Positions 1 through 5,278 of a stretch of 5,278 nucleotides of DNA are shown here, piece after piece. The first letter of the stretch is position 1, and each line of letters starts with the position of its first letter. The stretch is from Verrucomicrobiota bacterium (GTDB lineage: Bacteria > Verrucomicrobiota > Verrucomicrobiia > Opitutales > Opitutaceae), in NCBI GenBank assembly GCA_030832235.1, contig JAURJO010000276.1, positions 1 to 5,278 of the forward strand, written 5' to 3'. A program made the translations under genes and the position numbers. The notes under the pieces are model-generated. The model did no database searches. It was not told the DNA's origin and saw only the letters and a list, made by a program, of their open reading frames with translations.

Positions 1-1176
1 AAGGACCGGCTCGACGGGGTGCTCATCGAGACCACCGGCCTCGCCAACCCCGCGCCCGTCGCCCAGACTTTTTTCACCGACGATGAGATGAAGCGGGCAT
101 TCAAGCTCGACGCGATCGTCACGGTCGTGGACGCCCGTCACGTCGCCCGGCACCTCGACCAGGACGACGAGTCCGTGAAACAGGTGGGCTTCGCCGACGT
201 GATTCTGCTCAACAAGACCGACCTCGTCCCGCCCGCGGAGCTCGACGCCCTCGAGGCGCGGATCCGCCGCATGAACGCCGTCGCGCGCATCCATCGCACC
301 AACCGCTGCGACCTGCCGCTTGACCGCGTGCTCGACGTCGGTGGCTTCAACCTCAACCGAGCGGTCGAGCTCGAGCCCCGTTTCCTGGAGCCTGAGTATC
401 CGTTCGAATGGGCCGGCGCCTATCCCCTTCCTGCCGGCACGCACACGCTCGAGATCGGCCACTGCGACCACGATCACGGGCATGACCACGGCCATGCGCA
501 TGACCACGGGGACCACCACCATCATCATCACGGCAATCCCGACGAGCTCGACGTGGTGATCATGCCGGTGGCTAAAGTGCCCGGCCGCGAGGAGCCCGCG
601 GCCTCTTGCCCGCCCACCGCCGCGGCGGTGCAGGCCGCGGTGCTGGCGTTTTCCGACTGGGAGGCGCGTACCGCCGAGGGCGAGGAGATCACGCCCGGGG
701 CCACGCTCCGCCGCCTGCTGCTGAAGAACGGCGACGGGCGTTTCAAGCTGCGGATCGACCAACCGGGGCACTTTCTGGTGTTTGAGTCATGCGGCCACGA
801 CCCGCTGCACATCTACGTTGGGGACGACGTCGTGAAGCCCGTGTGGCAGCAGGACTTCCACCTCGCGCACGAGCACAACGAGGCGGTGACCTCGGTTGGG
901 ATCAGCGTGCCCGGCGACCTCGACGGCAAGCGGCTCAACGATTGGATCAGCGAGCTGCTGCGCACGAAGGGCGGCGACATCTACCGCATGAAGGGCGTGC
1001 TCGCGGTGAAGGGGACCAACAAACGCCTCGTTTTCCAGGGCGTGCACATGCTCTTCGACGCGCAGTTCGACCGCGAGTGGGCGGCGGGCGAGCTGCGTTC
1101 CAACACGCTTGTCTTCATCGGCAAGAACCTCGACCGCGCGAAACTCAACGAGGCCTTCAAGGCCTGTCTTGGCTGA
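1..1176 (+). CDS. COG0523/CobW-family metallochaperone GTPase, 5'-truncated
   Basis: This family couples GTP hydrolysis to delivery of metal, often zinc, to client proteins in the cytoplasm. The frame is open from base 1 to TGA at 1174-1176, giving 391 visible residues; the N-terminus with the Walker A motif and the usual CxCC metal site lies off the window. The visible part opens with the Walker B-like 'VLIETTGLANP' (residues 7-17). The G4 motif NKTD follows at residues 71-74. Residues 154-177 form a loop with 14 His in 24 positions, ending in six consecutive His. The CobW C-terminal domain runs from about residue 292 to the end ('GDIYRMKG', 'FQGVHMLFD', 'LVFIGKNLDR'). About 110 residues separate the His loop from that domain, much more than in compact family members. 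A GTG at 19 is not the real start, because the Walker B strand already spans it. The family call is secure; the metal and clients are unknown, and cobalt use is not implied by the CobW name. Confidence 0.95.
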   Translation, partial: KDRLDGVLIETTGLANPAPVAQTFFTDDEMKRAFKLDAIVTVVDARHVARHLDQDDESVKQVGFADVILLNKTDLVPPAELDALEARIRRMNAVARIHRTNRCDLPLDRVLDVGGFNLNRAVELEPRFLEPEYPFEWAGAYPLPAGTHTLEIGHCDHDHGHDHGHAHDHGDHHHHHHGNPDELDVVIMPVAKVPGREEPAASCPPTAAAVQAAVLAFSDWEARTAEGEEITPGATLRRLLLKNGDGRFKLRIDQPGHFLVFESCGHDPLHIYVGDDVVKPVWQQDFHLAHEHNEAVTSVGISVPGDLDGKRLNDWISELLRTKGGDIYRMKGVLAVKGTNKRLVFQGVHMLFDAQFDREWAAGELRSNTLVFIGKNLDRAKLNEAFKACLG

Positions 1177-1301
1177 GCGAACGGGGGTTGTGGAACTGCC
1201 TTCAGTGCCGTGCGCCGACCCGGTGGGGCAACTCCGTCGGCAGGCTGGGCGCCGCCAGGGTTACCCCCGAAATTTCAGGGTGATACGCAGAAAGCTTCTT
1301 T
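1177..1301. other. Convergent intergenic spacer with weak hairpins
   Basis: This spacer lies between the stops of two convergent genes. It contains a GC-rich inverted repeat (GCCGAC 1214-1219 with GTCGGC 1236-1241). A second weak one (1261-1266 with 1278-1283, one G-T wobble) encloses the 8-bp palindrome GAAATTTC at 1269-1276, with a short T-rich run (CTTCTTTT) at about 1295-1302. Either could help termination, but neither has the classic stem plus U-tract, so no terminator is called. Confidence 0.4.
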
Positions 1302-1577
1302 TCAGCGGAACGGGATCAGGATGGCCGCGAAGGCGAGCAGAAGGATCACGCCGGTGATCCACCAGAGCCACGAGAGGCCTCCTGGACCCGCTGGGCGCGG
1401 GGCGGCGGGCCGTTCGTCGTCGTAGGCGGTGTGGGGGAGGTCGAGTCCGTCGTAAACCGAGGATTCGCGCCAGCCGGTGCGTTCGTCTGCTCCGCATTCC
1501 GGGCACGCGCGCGAGCGCGGCGGAATCGTTGCGCCGCAGTTCGCGCATTCGGCGGGGGCGGCTTCACGATCAGGCAT
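1302..1577 (-). CDS. Small zinc-ribbon protein with one C-terminal membrane segment
   Basis: This 91-aa protein has an N-terminal zinc ribbon with Cys11, Cys14, Cys25 and Cys28 (CxxC-x10-CxxC). The segment around 'CPECGADERTGW' then 'YDGLDLP' (residues 25-47) resembles small zinc-ribbon proteins I recall from Verrucomicrobiota; this is family memory, not a search result. A polar Pro-rich linker (about 53-67) leads to one hydrophobic helix, residues 68-90, that nearly ends the protein. That predicts a tail-anchored protein with a cytoplasmic zinc ribbon. The ATG at 1577 overlaps the upstream permease stop in ATGCCTGA, so translation is probably coupled to the permease; no Shine-Dalgarno sequence precedes it. 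The substrate or partner is unknown. Its place suggests it acts with the permease or simply shares its transcript. Confidence 0.85.
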   Translation of the reverse strand: MPDREAAPAECANCGATIPPRSRACPECGADERTGWRESSVYDGLDLPHTAYDDERPAAPRPAGPGGLSWLWWITGVILLLAFAAILIPFR

Positions 1578-2718
1578 CGTGGGCGGGGAAATACTTTCGC
1601 TTCATGAGCCGCCACGCGGTGACGACGAACGCGGTCAGGGGGATGGCCAGCAGCATCCCGAGCACTCCACCAAGGGCTGTGCCCCAGAAGAAGACCGCGA
1701 CGATGATGGACACGGGGTGCAGGCCGGTTTGGTGACCCATGATGCGCGGGGTGAGGAACCACGCCTCCACGGTTTGGACCACGATCTTCACCGCGAGCAC
1801 GAGGCCGACGAGCTGCCAGCCGCCGCCGGGCTGGAGGAAAGCCAGCGGGAGTGTGAAGCCGAGGCCTACGATCGTGCCGAGGTAGGGGATGATGTTCAGG
1901 ATCCCGAGCGCGAGGCCGACGAAGAGCCCGAACTTTAGGCCCACAACCGAGAATCCCGCGGCGAGCAGCACGCCCATGCAGAGCCCGATGAGCAGTTGAC
2001 CGCGGAAGAACGCCTCGACGATCCCGATGAACTCCTCGACGAGGAACACGACGTCCGTGCGCACCGACGGGCGTAGGAAGGTGAGTTGGTCCGCCAGGCC
2101 GCGGGTTGGGTGATCGCGGGCGAGCAGGAAGAAGAAGAGGTAGACCGGAACGAGCGCGAGGTGGGTGAAGAACGCGGCCGTGCCGACCAGCGCCTGCAAA
2201 GCGGCCCGCACGGAAGGAACGGCCTGCGCGACGAGCGCCTTGGCCTCCGGTGCCGCGCCCTCGGCGATCTGGCGGATGGCCGGTCGCCCGAGCTGCTCTT
2301 GGAGCACGGTGACCCAGGCCGGGTAATGCGCACCGATGAAGTCCACCGCGCGCTGCCAGAGCGTCGGCAGGTAGGCGACGAGATCGATGAGCTGCGTGAC
2401 GAGCGGCGGCGTGAGCACGAAAAAAACCGCTCCCGCTGCGAGGGCGAATGCGCCGTAGAGCAGGACGACCGCGGTCAGCCTGCGGCCGTGCAGACGTTTC
2501 TCCAAAATGGCCACCACGGGTCGCAGGATCAGGGCGAGCACTCCAGCCGTCGCCAGCGGCCAGAGCACGTGGGAAAAAAGCGCCACGAGCTGGCCGAGCA
2601 CATGGAACGCAGCCACCAATGCGGCGGCGCCGGCCAGTAACGAAAGCAAGGTGAGCGAGCTTGCGATCAGCCGGCGCTGTCCGGGGCTGAGCAGTGGGGG
2701 TGGAGTTTCTTCAGTCAC
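1570..2718 (-). CDS. AI-2E/PerM-family integral membrane permease
   Basis: This 382-aa polytopic inner-membrane protein has the usual family length. Hydrophobic segments lie near residues 18-47, 50-72, 82-105, 176-200, 239-262, 264-295, 302-322 and 333-368; the soluble stretch at about 106-175 is typical. Family signatures in the second half are 'FFRGQLLIGLCMG' (237-249), 'NIIPYLGTIVG' (275-285), 'FLTPRIMG' (321-328) and 'GLHPVSIIVAVFFWGTALGG' (332-351), followed by 'GMLLAIPLTAF'. Members include the AI-2 exporter TqsA and Na+/H+ antiporter-like proteins, so substrate cannot be told from sequence and a quorum-sensing role should not be assumed. The GTG at 2718 is the most upstream start possible, because TAA lies directly before it in frame (2719-2721). 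No Shine-Dalgarno sequence is seen. It is the first gene of a two-gene unit with the zinc-ribbon protein. Confidence 0.93.
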   Translation of the reverse strand: MTEETPPPLLSPGQRRLIASSLTLLSLLAGAAALVAAFHVLGQLVALFSHVLWPLATAGVLALILRPVVAILEKRLHGRRLTAVVLLYGAFALAAGAVFFVLTPPLVTQLIDLVAYLPTLWQRAVDFIGAHYPAWVTVLQEQLGRPAIRQIAEGAAPEAKALVAQAVPSVRAALQALVGTAAFFTHLALVPVYLFFFLLARDHPTRGLADQLTFLRPSVRTDVVFLVEEFIGIVEAFFRGQLLIGLCMGVLLAAGFSVVGLKFGLFVGLALGILNIIPYLGTIVGLGFTLPLAFLQPGGGWQLVGLVLAVKIVVQTVEAWFLTPRIMGHQTGLHPVSIIVAVFFWGTALGGVLGMLLAIPLTAFVVTAWRLMKRKYFPAHDA

Positions 2719-2776
2719 TTATTTTGGTGGCGGCTTTCGTAGCCTGCGATGAGGCGATCATGGGTTACAGCTTCGT
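2719..2776 (-). promoter_or_regulatory. Leader/promoter region of the permease operon
   Basis: These 58 bp separate the terminator of the preceding minus-strand gene from the GTG of the permease, so the operon promoter should lie here or just inside the terminator. A CATGAT (4 of 6 matches to TATAAT) is present on the minus strand near 2757-2762. It lacks a well-spaced -35 box, so no specific promoter is called. Confidence 0.3.
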
Positions 2777-2814
2777 AAAAGCGAACGCCCCGTCCGGAAA
2801 CCGCGACGGGGCGT
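2777..2814 (-). terminator. Intrinsic terminator of the coiled-coil protein gene
   Basis: A perfect 10-bp inverted repeat (ACGCCCCGTC at 2785-2794 with GACGGGGCGT at 2805-2814) surrounds a 10-nt loop that can add a small CGG/CCG pairing. Read on the minus strand, it starts 23 nt after the stop codon at 2838 and is followed by TCGCTTTTAC, a short U-rich run. The stem is strong and the U-tract modest. On the plus strand nothing T-rich follows, so the minus orientation is favoured. Confidence 0.7.
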
Positions 2815-2837
2815 GAAAGGATCGCCGCCGGGGGCGT

Positions 2838-3737
2838 TTACTTCCCGGGCGCGGGGCGCGTTGGCGCGCTCAGCGGGGGAGCGGGCGGCGCGGGAGGAGC
2901 GGACGGCGTGGCCGGGGCCGCGGGCGAGGCCTGCGGAGCGGCGGCTTGGATCTGCTGCAGTCTCTTGTCGATCTCGGCCATTTTGGCGACGAGTTGCTCC
3001 TCGACCTTCTTGCGGTCGGAGCTGTTCACGATGCTCAGGCTGGCGGCGTCCTTGACCACATTGGCAGGGAGCGAGAGCAAGCGGGTGATCAGGCCCTGAT
3101 CCTTGAAGGAGCTGAGGTAGAGCGCGGTGATCTCGTGAGAAAGTTTGAGGGCATCCTGCGCGACCGCCTGCGTCTGCTGGAGGTTGTTGTTGAGCTGTTG
3201 GTTCTTCGCGAGCTCGGCGGTGAGCACGTTGCCGATCTGGTCGGAGATGCGCTGGCTGTACTGGGTGATGGATTCGCGGGTGAGGTTCTGATCGCGGGCC
3301 ATCTCGGCGAGGATGGGCTGGATGCGCTCGGCCATGCGGCCGGAGACCTTGTCGACCTGCTCGGTCTGCTGACGCTCGGCTTCCTCGGCGGACTTCGGCA
3401 GCGGGTTGAACGGCATAACCTTCTTGGCGATGGCCTCGGCGAGGGCGTTCATGCGCTCGGAATTCAGCTTCTGCAGTTCCTCATCGGTGCGGAACATGTC
3501 CGCCTCGCGTTTGGCGATGGCGTCACGCAGGAGCTTGTTGGTGGATTCGATCTGCTTGCGGTTCTCCTCGGACGCGGCCTTGAGCGCGTCGTTGGCCTCG
3601 CGCAGCGGGGCGAGCTCGCTCTGCTGGCGGGCGGCCATCTGCGTGACGGTCTGTTGATGGAGCCAAAAGGCGCCGCCGATCACCAGCAGCGCGGTGAGCA
3701 AGACGGCCGGGAGTTGTTCAGTGAATTTCTGCCACAT
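2838..3737 (-). CDS. Membrane-anchored coiled-coil protein with Ala/Pro-rich tail, function unknown
   Basis: This 299-aa protein has an N-terminal hydrophobic helix (residues 9-26, 'LPAVLLTALLVIGGAFWL') after the short leader MWQKFTEQ, a signal anchor without an obvious cleavage site. From about 30 to 105 and 115 to 265 it is rich in Glu, Gln, Lys, Ala and Leu and looks like long coiled coil, with a Gln/Asn-rich patch at 179-190. A break near 108-114 ('MPFNPLPK') divides the two halves. Residues 266-299 form an Ala/Pro/Ser tail ending in PGK, probably disordered. The frame is open upstream to 4067, but ATG 3737 is chosen. The extension lacks a hydrophobic lead, is Arg/Pro-rich, and would run through the divergent gene. 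I do not recognise a named family; the architecture fits a periplasm-facing structural or scaffolding protein. It is a single unit, ended by the hairpin just downstream. Confidence 0.85.
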   Translation of the reverse strand: MWQKFTEQLPAVLLTALLVIGGAFWLHQQTVTQMAARQQSELAPLREANDALKAASEENRKQIESTNKLLRDAIAKREADMFRTDEELQKLNSERMNALAEAIAKKVMPFNPLPKSAEEAERQQTEQVDKVSGRMAERIQPILAEMARDQNLTRESITQYSQRISDQIGNVLTAELAKNQQLNNNLQQTQAVAQDALKLSHEITALYLSSFKDQGLITRLLSLPANVVKDAASLSIVNSSDRKKVEEQLVAKMAEIDKRLQQIQAAAPQASPAAPATPSAPPAPPAPPLSAPTRPAPGK

Positions 3738-3860
3738 GGTGGGAGGTGGTGTTGGTGGTTGGTGTGTACGGGAAAATCTGGCCTCTCGGACGCGCCGACG
3801 CAACGCCGGCCTGCGCCGGTTTGCGGTTGTTTCGGAGGAAGCCGGCCGCACGGTGGCGGC
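3738..3860. promoter_or_regulatory. Divergent intergenic promoter region
   Basis: These 123 bp separate two divergent starts and should hold both promoters. The part next to the coiled-coil gene (3738-3767) reads, on the minus strand, as 30 nt of A and C with a single T. An inverted repeat CCGGC-CTGC-GCCGG lies at about 3806-3819 and could be an operator or a GC-rich chance pairing. GGAGG at 3834-3838 is 22 nt from the plus-strand start, too far for a normal ribosome binding site. I find no convincing -35/-10 pair on either strand. Confidence 0.5.
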
Positions 3861-4184
3861 GTGAGCCTGAACCGTTGCGAGCAACGCCTCTTCGACTACC
3901 TGCAAGCCCAGCGGGAGGAACGACAGCATTGGCAGGAAAAAGTGCGGTCGGCTTTGCGGGAATTTCCGGATGAGCATGCCGCGTCGCTGCGATTGGAGGC
4001 GGACCTGTGGCGCTACTATCTGGAAAGGAGCGCCGTGGCGGCCCCCTTCAAGCAGGCGGCGGTCCATGAAGGTTTGAGCCGCATCAGCATGCGAAATCTG
4101 GCCGAGTTACTTCTACGCCTCTGGACCGAGCAGCGGGCAAAACCCAAGGCGAAGCGTCCGAACGACGGTAATCTCGCGATTTAG
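3861..4184 (+). CDS. Conserved-looking 107-aa hypothetical protein
   Basis: This short, charged, largely helical soluble protein starts MSLNRCEQRLFDYLQ, followed by a Glu/Arg/Gln-rich amphipathic stretch (residues 16-35). A Leu- and Trp-containing helical core follows ('RLEADLWRYYLERSAVA', 44-60). A second helical segment, 'ISMRNLAELLLRLW' (75-88), precedes a basic tail (KPKAKR, 94-99). There is no signal peptide or membrane segment. The basic tail and helix-rich body could suit nucleic-acid or protein binding, but that is a guess, and I do not recognise a family. GTG 3861 is chosen because no ATG, GTG or TTG lies in frame between it and the GC-rich spacer; the only purine-rich element close by is a weak GGTGG at 3852-3856. 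The frame stays open far upstream, but only as the antisense of the coiled-coil gene. Its promoter region is shared with that divergent gene. Confidence 0.7.
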   Translation: MSLNRCEQRLFDYLQAQREERQHWQEKVRSALREFPDEHAASLRLEADLWRYYLERSAVAAPFKQAAVHEGLSRISMRNLAELLLRLWTEQRAKPKAKRPNDGNLAI

Positions 4185-4357
4185 GCGGGCGTCGTAAGAA
4201 ACGATTTAGCTGCTATTTGCGTGGTTTTCGGTCTGACGGCGGCTGCTACCGCGGACCCGTCGGAAGCCCGGTCGTTCGCTTCGTTTCCATTTGCCGGACA
4301 AGATAACGCCTGAAAATCGCCAAAAAAGTGGCCGGGTCACTGGAACTTTCCGGCGCC
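4185..4357. other. Non-coding stretch downstream of the 107-aa gene
   Basis: No plausible ORF is seen on either strand. A GC-rich nested inverted repeat (GACGG...CCGTC with an inner GCGG...CCGC) lies at about 4234-4260. It could fold after transcription of the upstream gene but has no U-tract, so it is not called a terminator. From about 4285 rightward the sequence becomes more AT-rich (for example CAAAAAAG at 4321-4328). That part would hold the promoter of the candidate RNA that follows, though no clean promoter is visible. Confidence 0.4.
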
Positions 4358-4469
4358 TGTGCTTACTTATTGCACACAGACTTTCTCCTCCGCTTAGCGG
4401 TGGAGAATTGGGGTAAGTAAGAAAGCAATGGGCGGACCGCTTAGGGGTAGGCGGTCCGCCCTCTTTTTT
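4358..4469 (+). ncRNA. Candidate structured small RNA ending in an intrinsic terminator
   Basis: This roughly 112-nt region is about 46% G+C over 4361-4430, well below its neighbours. It contains stacked complementarities. TGTGC (4358-4362) can pair with GCACA (4372-4376). CTTACTTA (4362-4369) is the exact reverse complement of TAAGTAAG (4414-4421). Between them an 11-bp hairpin with one mismatch and a TTA loop (4383-4393 with 4397-4407) carries CTCCTCC, which resembles the anti-Shine-Dalgarno sequence. A strong terminator closes the element. The loop of the first hairpin overlaps the CTTACTTA arm, so the fold is either a nested long stem or a pseudoknot. No ORF follows on this strand, which argues for a free RNA or a structured 3' end rather than a riboswitch. 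It may instead be only the 3' UTR of the 107-aa gene. The 5' end is uncertain and no Rfam family is recognised. Confidence 0.35.
4430..4469 (+). terminator. Strong intrinsic terminator, probably usable from both sides
   Basis: A perfect 11-bp GC-rich stem (GGGCGGACCGC at 4430-4440 with GCGGTCCGCCC at 4451-4461) and a 10-nt loop are followed by TCTTTTTT (4462-4469). This is a textbook plus-strand terminator, ending the 107-aa gene transcript or the candidate RNA. On the minus strand the same stem lies about 37 nt past the cysI stop and is followed by the weaker T-rich ATTGCTTTCTTACTT, so it may also stop cysI transcription. Confidence 0.9.
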
Positions 4470-4498
4470 GGGATCGATTGAAGACGCGGAACCCAGGC

Positions 4499-5278
4499 TC
4501 AGGCCGAGGCTTTCGCCTCGTGGAAATCCCGGGGCGTTCCTGTGGGGTTAATGTAGCCCGCGCGTACGGTAAAATCCCCGAAGTGCTCGCCGGGATTTCG
4601 CTCGGTGGCGTAGCGGCGGATGATCGGACGGAGTAGTCCGGCAATCTCGGAGTCGACCACGTTGGCGCGGTAGAGGGTGTTCAGCCGTGAGCCGTCGAAC
4701 GCTGCGCCGAGGTAGAGGTTGTACTTGCCGGGGGATTTTCCGACCAGGCCGATCTCCGAAAGGAAGGGACGTCCGCAACCGTTGGGGCAGCCTGTGACGC
4801 GGAGGGTGACGGCGTCTCGTGCGAGGCCCACTTCGGCGAACTCGCGCTCCAATTCGGCGACGATTTCCGGCAGGTAGCGCTCGCTTTCGGCGAGAGCGAG
4901 GCCGCACGTCGGAAGCGCGACGCAGGAAAGGGCGTTCAAGCGCAGCCCCGAGCGATCGTTTTCTTTCGTCAGTCCATGCCGCGCGAGGATTCCCTCGATC
5001 ACCGGCTTCTGCGCGTCGCTGACCCCGGAAATCGTCAGGTTCTGCGACGGCGTGAGGCGGAAGTCACCCGCGTGAATCTCCGCGATTTCGCGCAGCGCGG
5101 TCTTCATCGGCCAGCCGGCGCGGTCAATAATGCGGCCGGAGAGGATGTGCAGGCCGTAGAACCAGTTTCCGTCGGCGCAGTGGTGCCAGCCGTGGGCGTC
5201 CTCGATGGTGTTGAAGTGCACCTCCCGGGCAGGGCCAAACTGCATGCCGGCACGGCGCTCCACCTCCGCCTTGAACCA
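4499..5278 (-). CDS. cysI: Assimilatory sulfite reductase hemoprotein beta subunit, C-terminal part
   Basis: This enzyme reduces sulfite to sulfide with six electrons, using coupled siroheme and a [4Fe-4S] cluster, in cytoplasmic sulfate assimilation. The frame is open to the window edge, giving 259 visible residues of a protein usually about 550-580 aa; the start is off the window. The visible part enters near the middle of the protein. It shows the repeat-domain motif 'GDFRLTPSQNLTI' (residues 71-83) and the cluster/siroheme ligands: Cys119 and Cys125 (C-x5-C in 'CVALPTC'), then Cys164 and Cys168 (C-x3-C in 'TGCPNGCGR'). The end, 'GEHFGDFTVRAGYINP', matches the NADPH-type CysI more than the plant ferredoxin-type Sir, from remembered E. 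coli sequence. All ligands are intact, so the enzyme should be active. The electron-donating subunit is not visible. A dissimilatory or nitrite reductase is less likely because of these CysI-specific stretches. Confidence 0.94.
   Translation of the reverse strand, partial: WFKAEVERRAGMQFGPAREVHFNTIEDAHGWHHCADGNWFYGLHILSGRIIDRAGWPMKTALREIAEIHAGDFRLTPSQNLTISGVSDAQKPVIEGILARHGLTKENDRSGLRLNALSCVALPTCGLALAESERYLPEIVAELEREFAEVGLARDAVTLRVTGCPNGCGRPFLSEIGLVGKSPGKYNLYLGAAFDGSRLNTLYRANVVDSEIAGLLRPIIRRYATERNPGEHFGDFTVRAGYINPTGTPRDFHEAKASA

Noticed and set aside
514..531. Six consecutive His codons as a vector-derived His tag
   Set aside because: They lie inside a longer natural His/Asp/Gly loop typical of COG0523 proteins, and no vector sequence flanks them.
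2086..2640. Plus-strand open frames opposite the permease
   Set aside because: They are Arg/Glu/Gly-rich shadows typical of GC-rich antisense frames. The minus strand encodes a clear permease with conserved motifs.
1570..2718. Naming the permease as the autoinducer-2 exporter TqsA
   Set aside because: The AI-2E family has members with other substrates, and nothing here (such as luxS or lsr genes) supports AI-2 transport.
2946..3860. Long plus-strand open frame running through the coiled-coil gene into the 107-aa gene
   Set aside because: Its translation is a Leu/Gly/Glu-rich antisense image of the minus-strand coiled coil, with no domain or hydrophobic logic. The minus-strand reading gives a sensible anchor, coiled coil and tail. 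Only the part from 3861 looks like real protein.
3738..4067. N-terminal extension of the coiled-coil gene by 110 residues
   Set aside because: The extension is Arg/Pro-rich, would bury the membrane anchor inside the protein, and overlaps the divergent gene. The ATG at 3737 puts the anchor at the N-terminus.
4341..4369. Sigma-70-like promoter (TGGAAC, 17 bp, TACTTA) for the candidate RNA
   Set aside because: The -10 match is too poor to call, and the proposed -10 lies inside the predicted RNA structure.
4358..4469. Riboswitch controlling a sulfur gene
   Set aside because: The only sulfur gene, cysI, is on the opposite strand and its end, not its start, faces this element. No plus-strand ORF follows within the window.

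Overview
The window is GC-rich bacterial chromosome, about two thirds G+C by eye, with G or C favoured at third codon positions. Several features fit a Verrucomicrobiota bacterium of the Opitutaceae kind: a small zinc-ribbon membrane protein with a 'CPECGADERTGW...DGLDLP' signature, start codons without clear Shine-Dalgarno sequences, and the general gene style. That assignment is an inference from remembered families; no rRNA or other taxonomic marker is present. I see no mobile element, CRISPR array, tRNA or rRNA.

Layout. Positions 1-1176 (+) hold the C-terminal three quarters or so of a COG0523/CobW-family metallochaperone GTPase, cut by the window edge. It has a very histidine-rich loop and an unusually long segment before its CobW C-terminal domain. 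It converges with a minus-strand pair: a 382-aa AI-2E/PerM-family membrane permease (1570-2718), then a 91-aa zinc-ribbon protein with one membrane segment (1302-1577), whose start overlaps the permease stop by 8 nt. Upstream of that pair, and separated from it by a hairpin terminator, a 299-aa membrane-anchored coiled-coil protein with an Ala/Pro tail is also on the minus strand (2838-3737). A 107-aa charged protein of unknown function (3861-4184, +) is divergent from it across a 123-bp spacer. A 314-bp non-coding stretch follows. Its right half is markedly AT-richer and carries stacked inverted repeats ending in a strong intrinsic terminator, so it may encode a small RNA. The right edge (4499-5278, -) is the C-terminal part of the siroheme/[4Fe-4S] sulfite reductase hemoprotein CysI, with all four cluster-ligand cysteines visible.

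How the genes work together. Only the permease/zinc-ribbon pair looks like an operon. The others are single transcription units with housekeeping or unknown roles (metal delivery, assimilatory sulfate reduction, envelope proteins), and no pathway links them all. I do not see a convincing new multi-gene system. The items most worth a second look are the candidate structured RNA at about 4358-4469, the A/C-only leader of the coiled-coil gene, the extra domain in the CobW protein, and the uncharacterised 107-aa protein.
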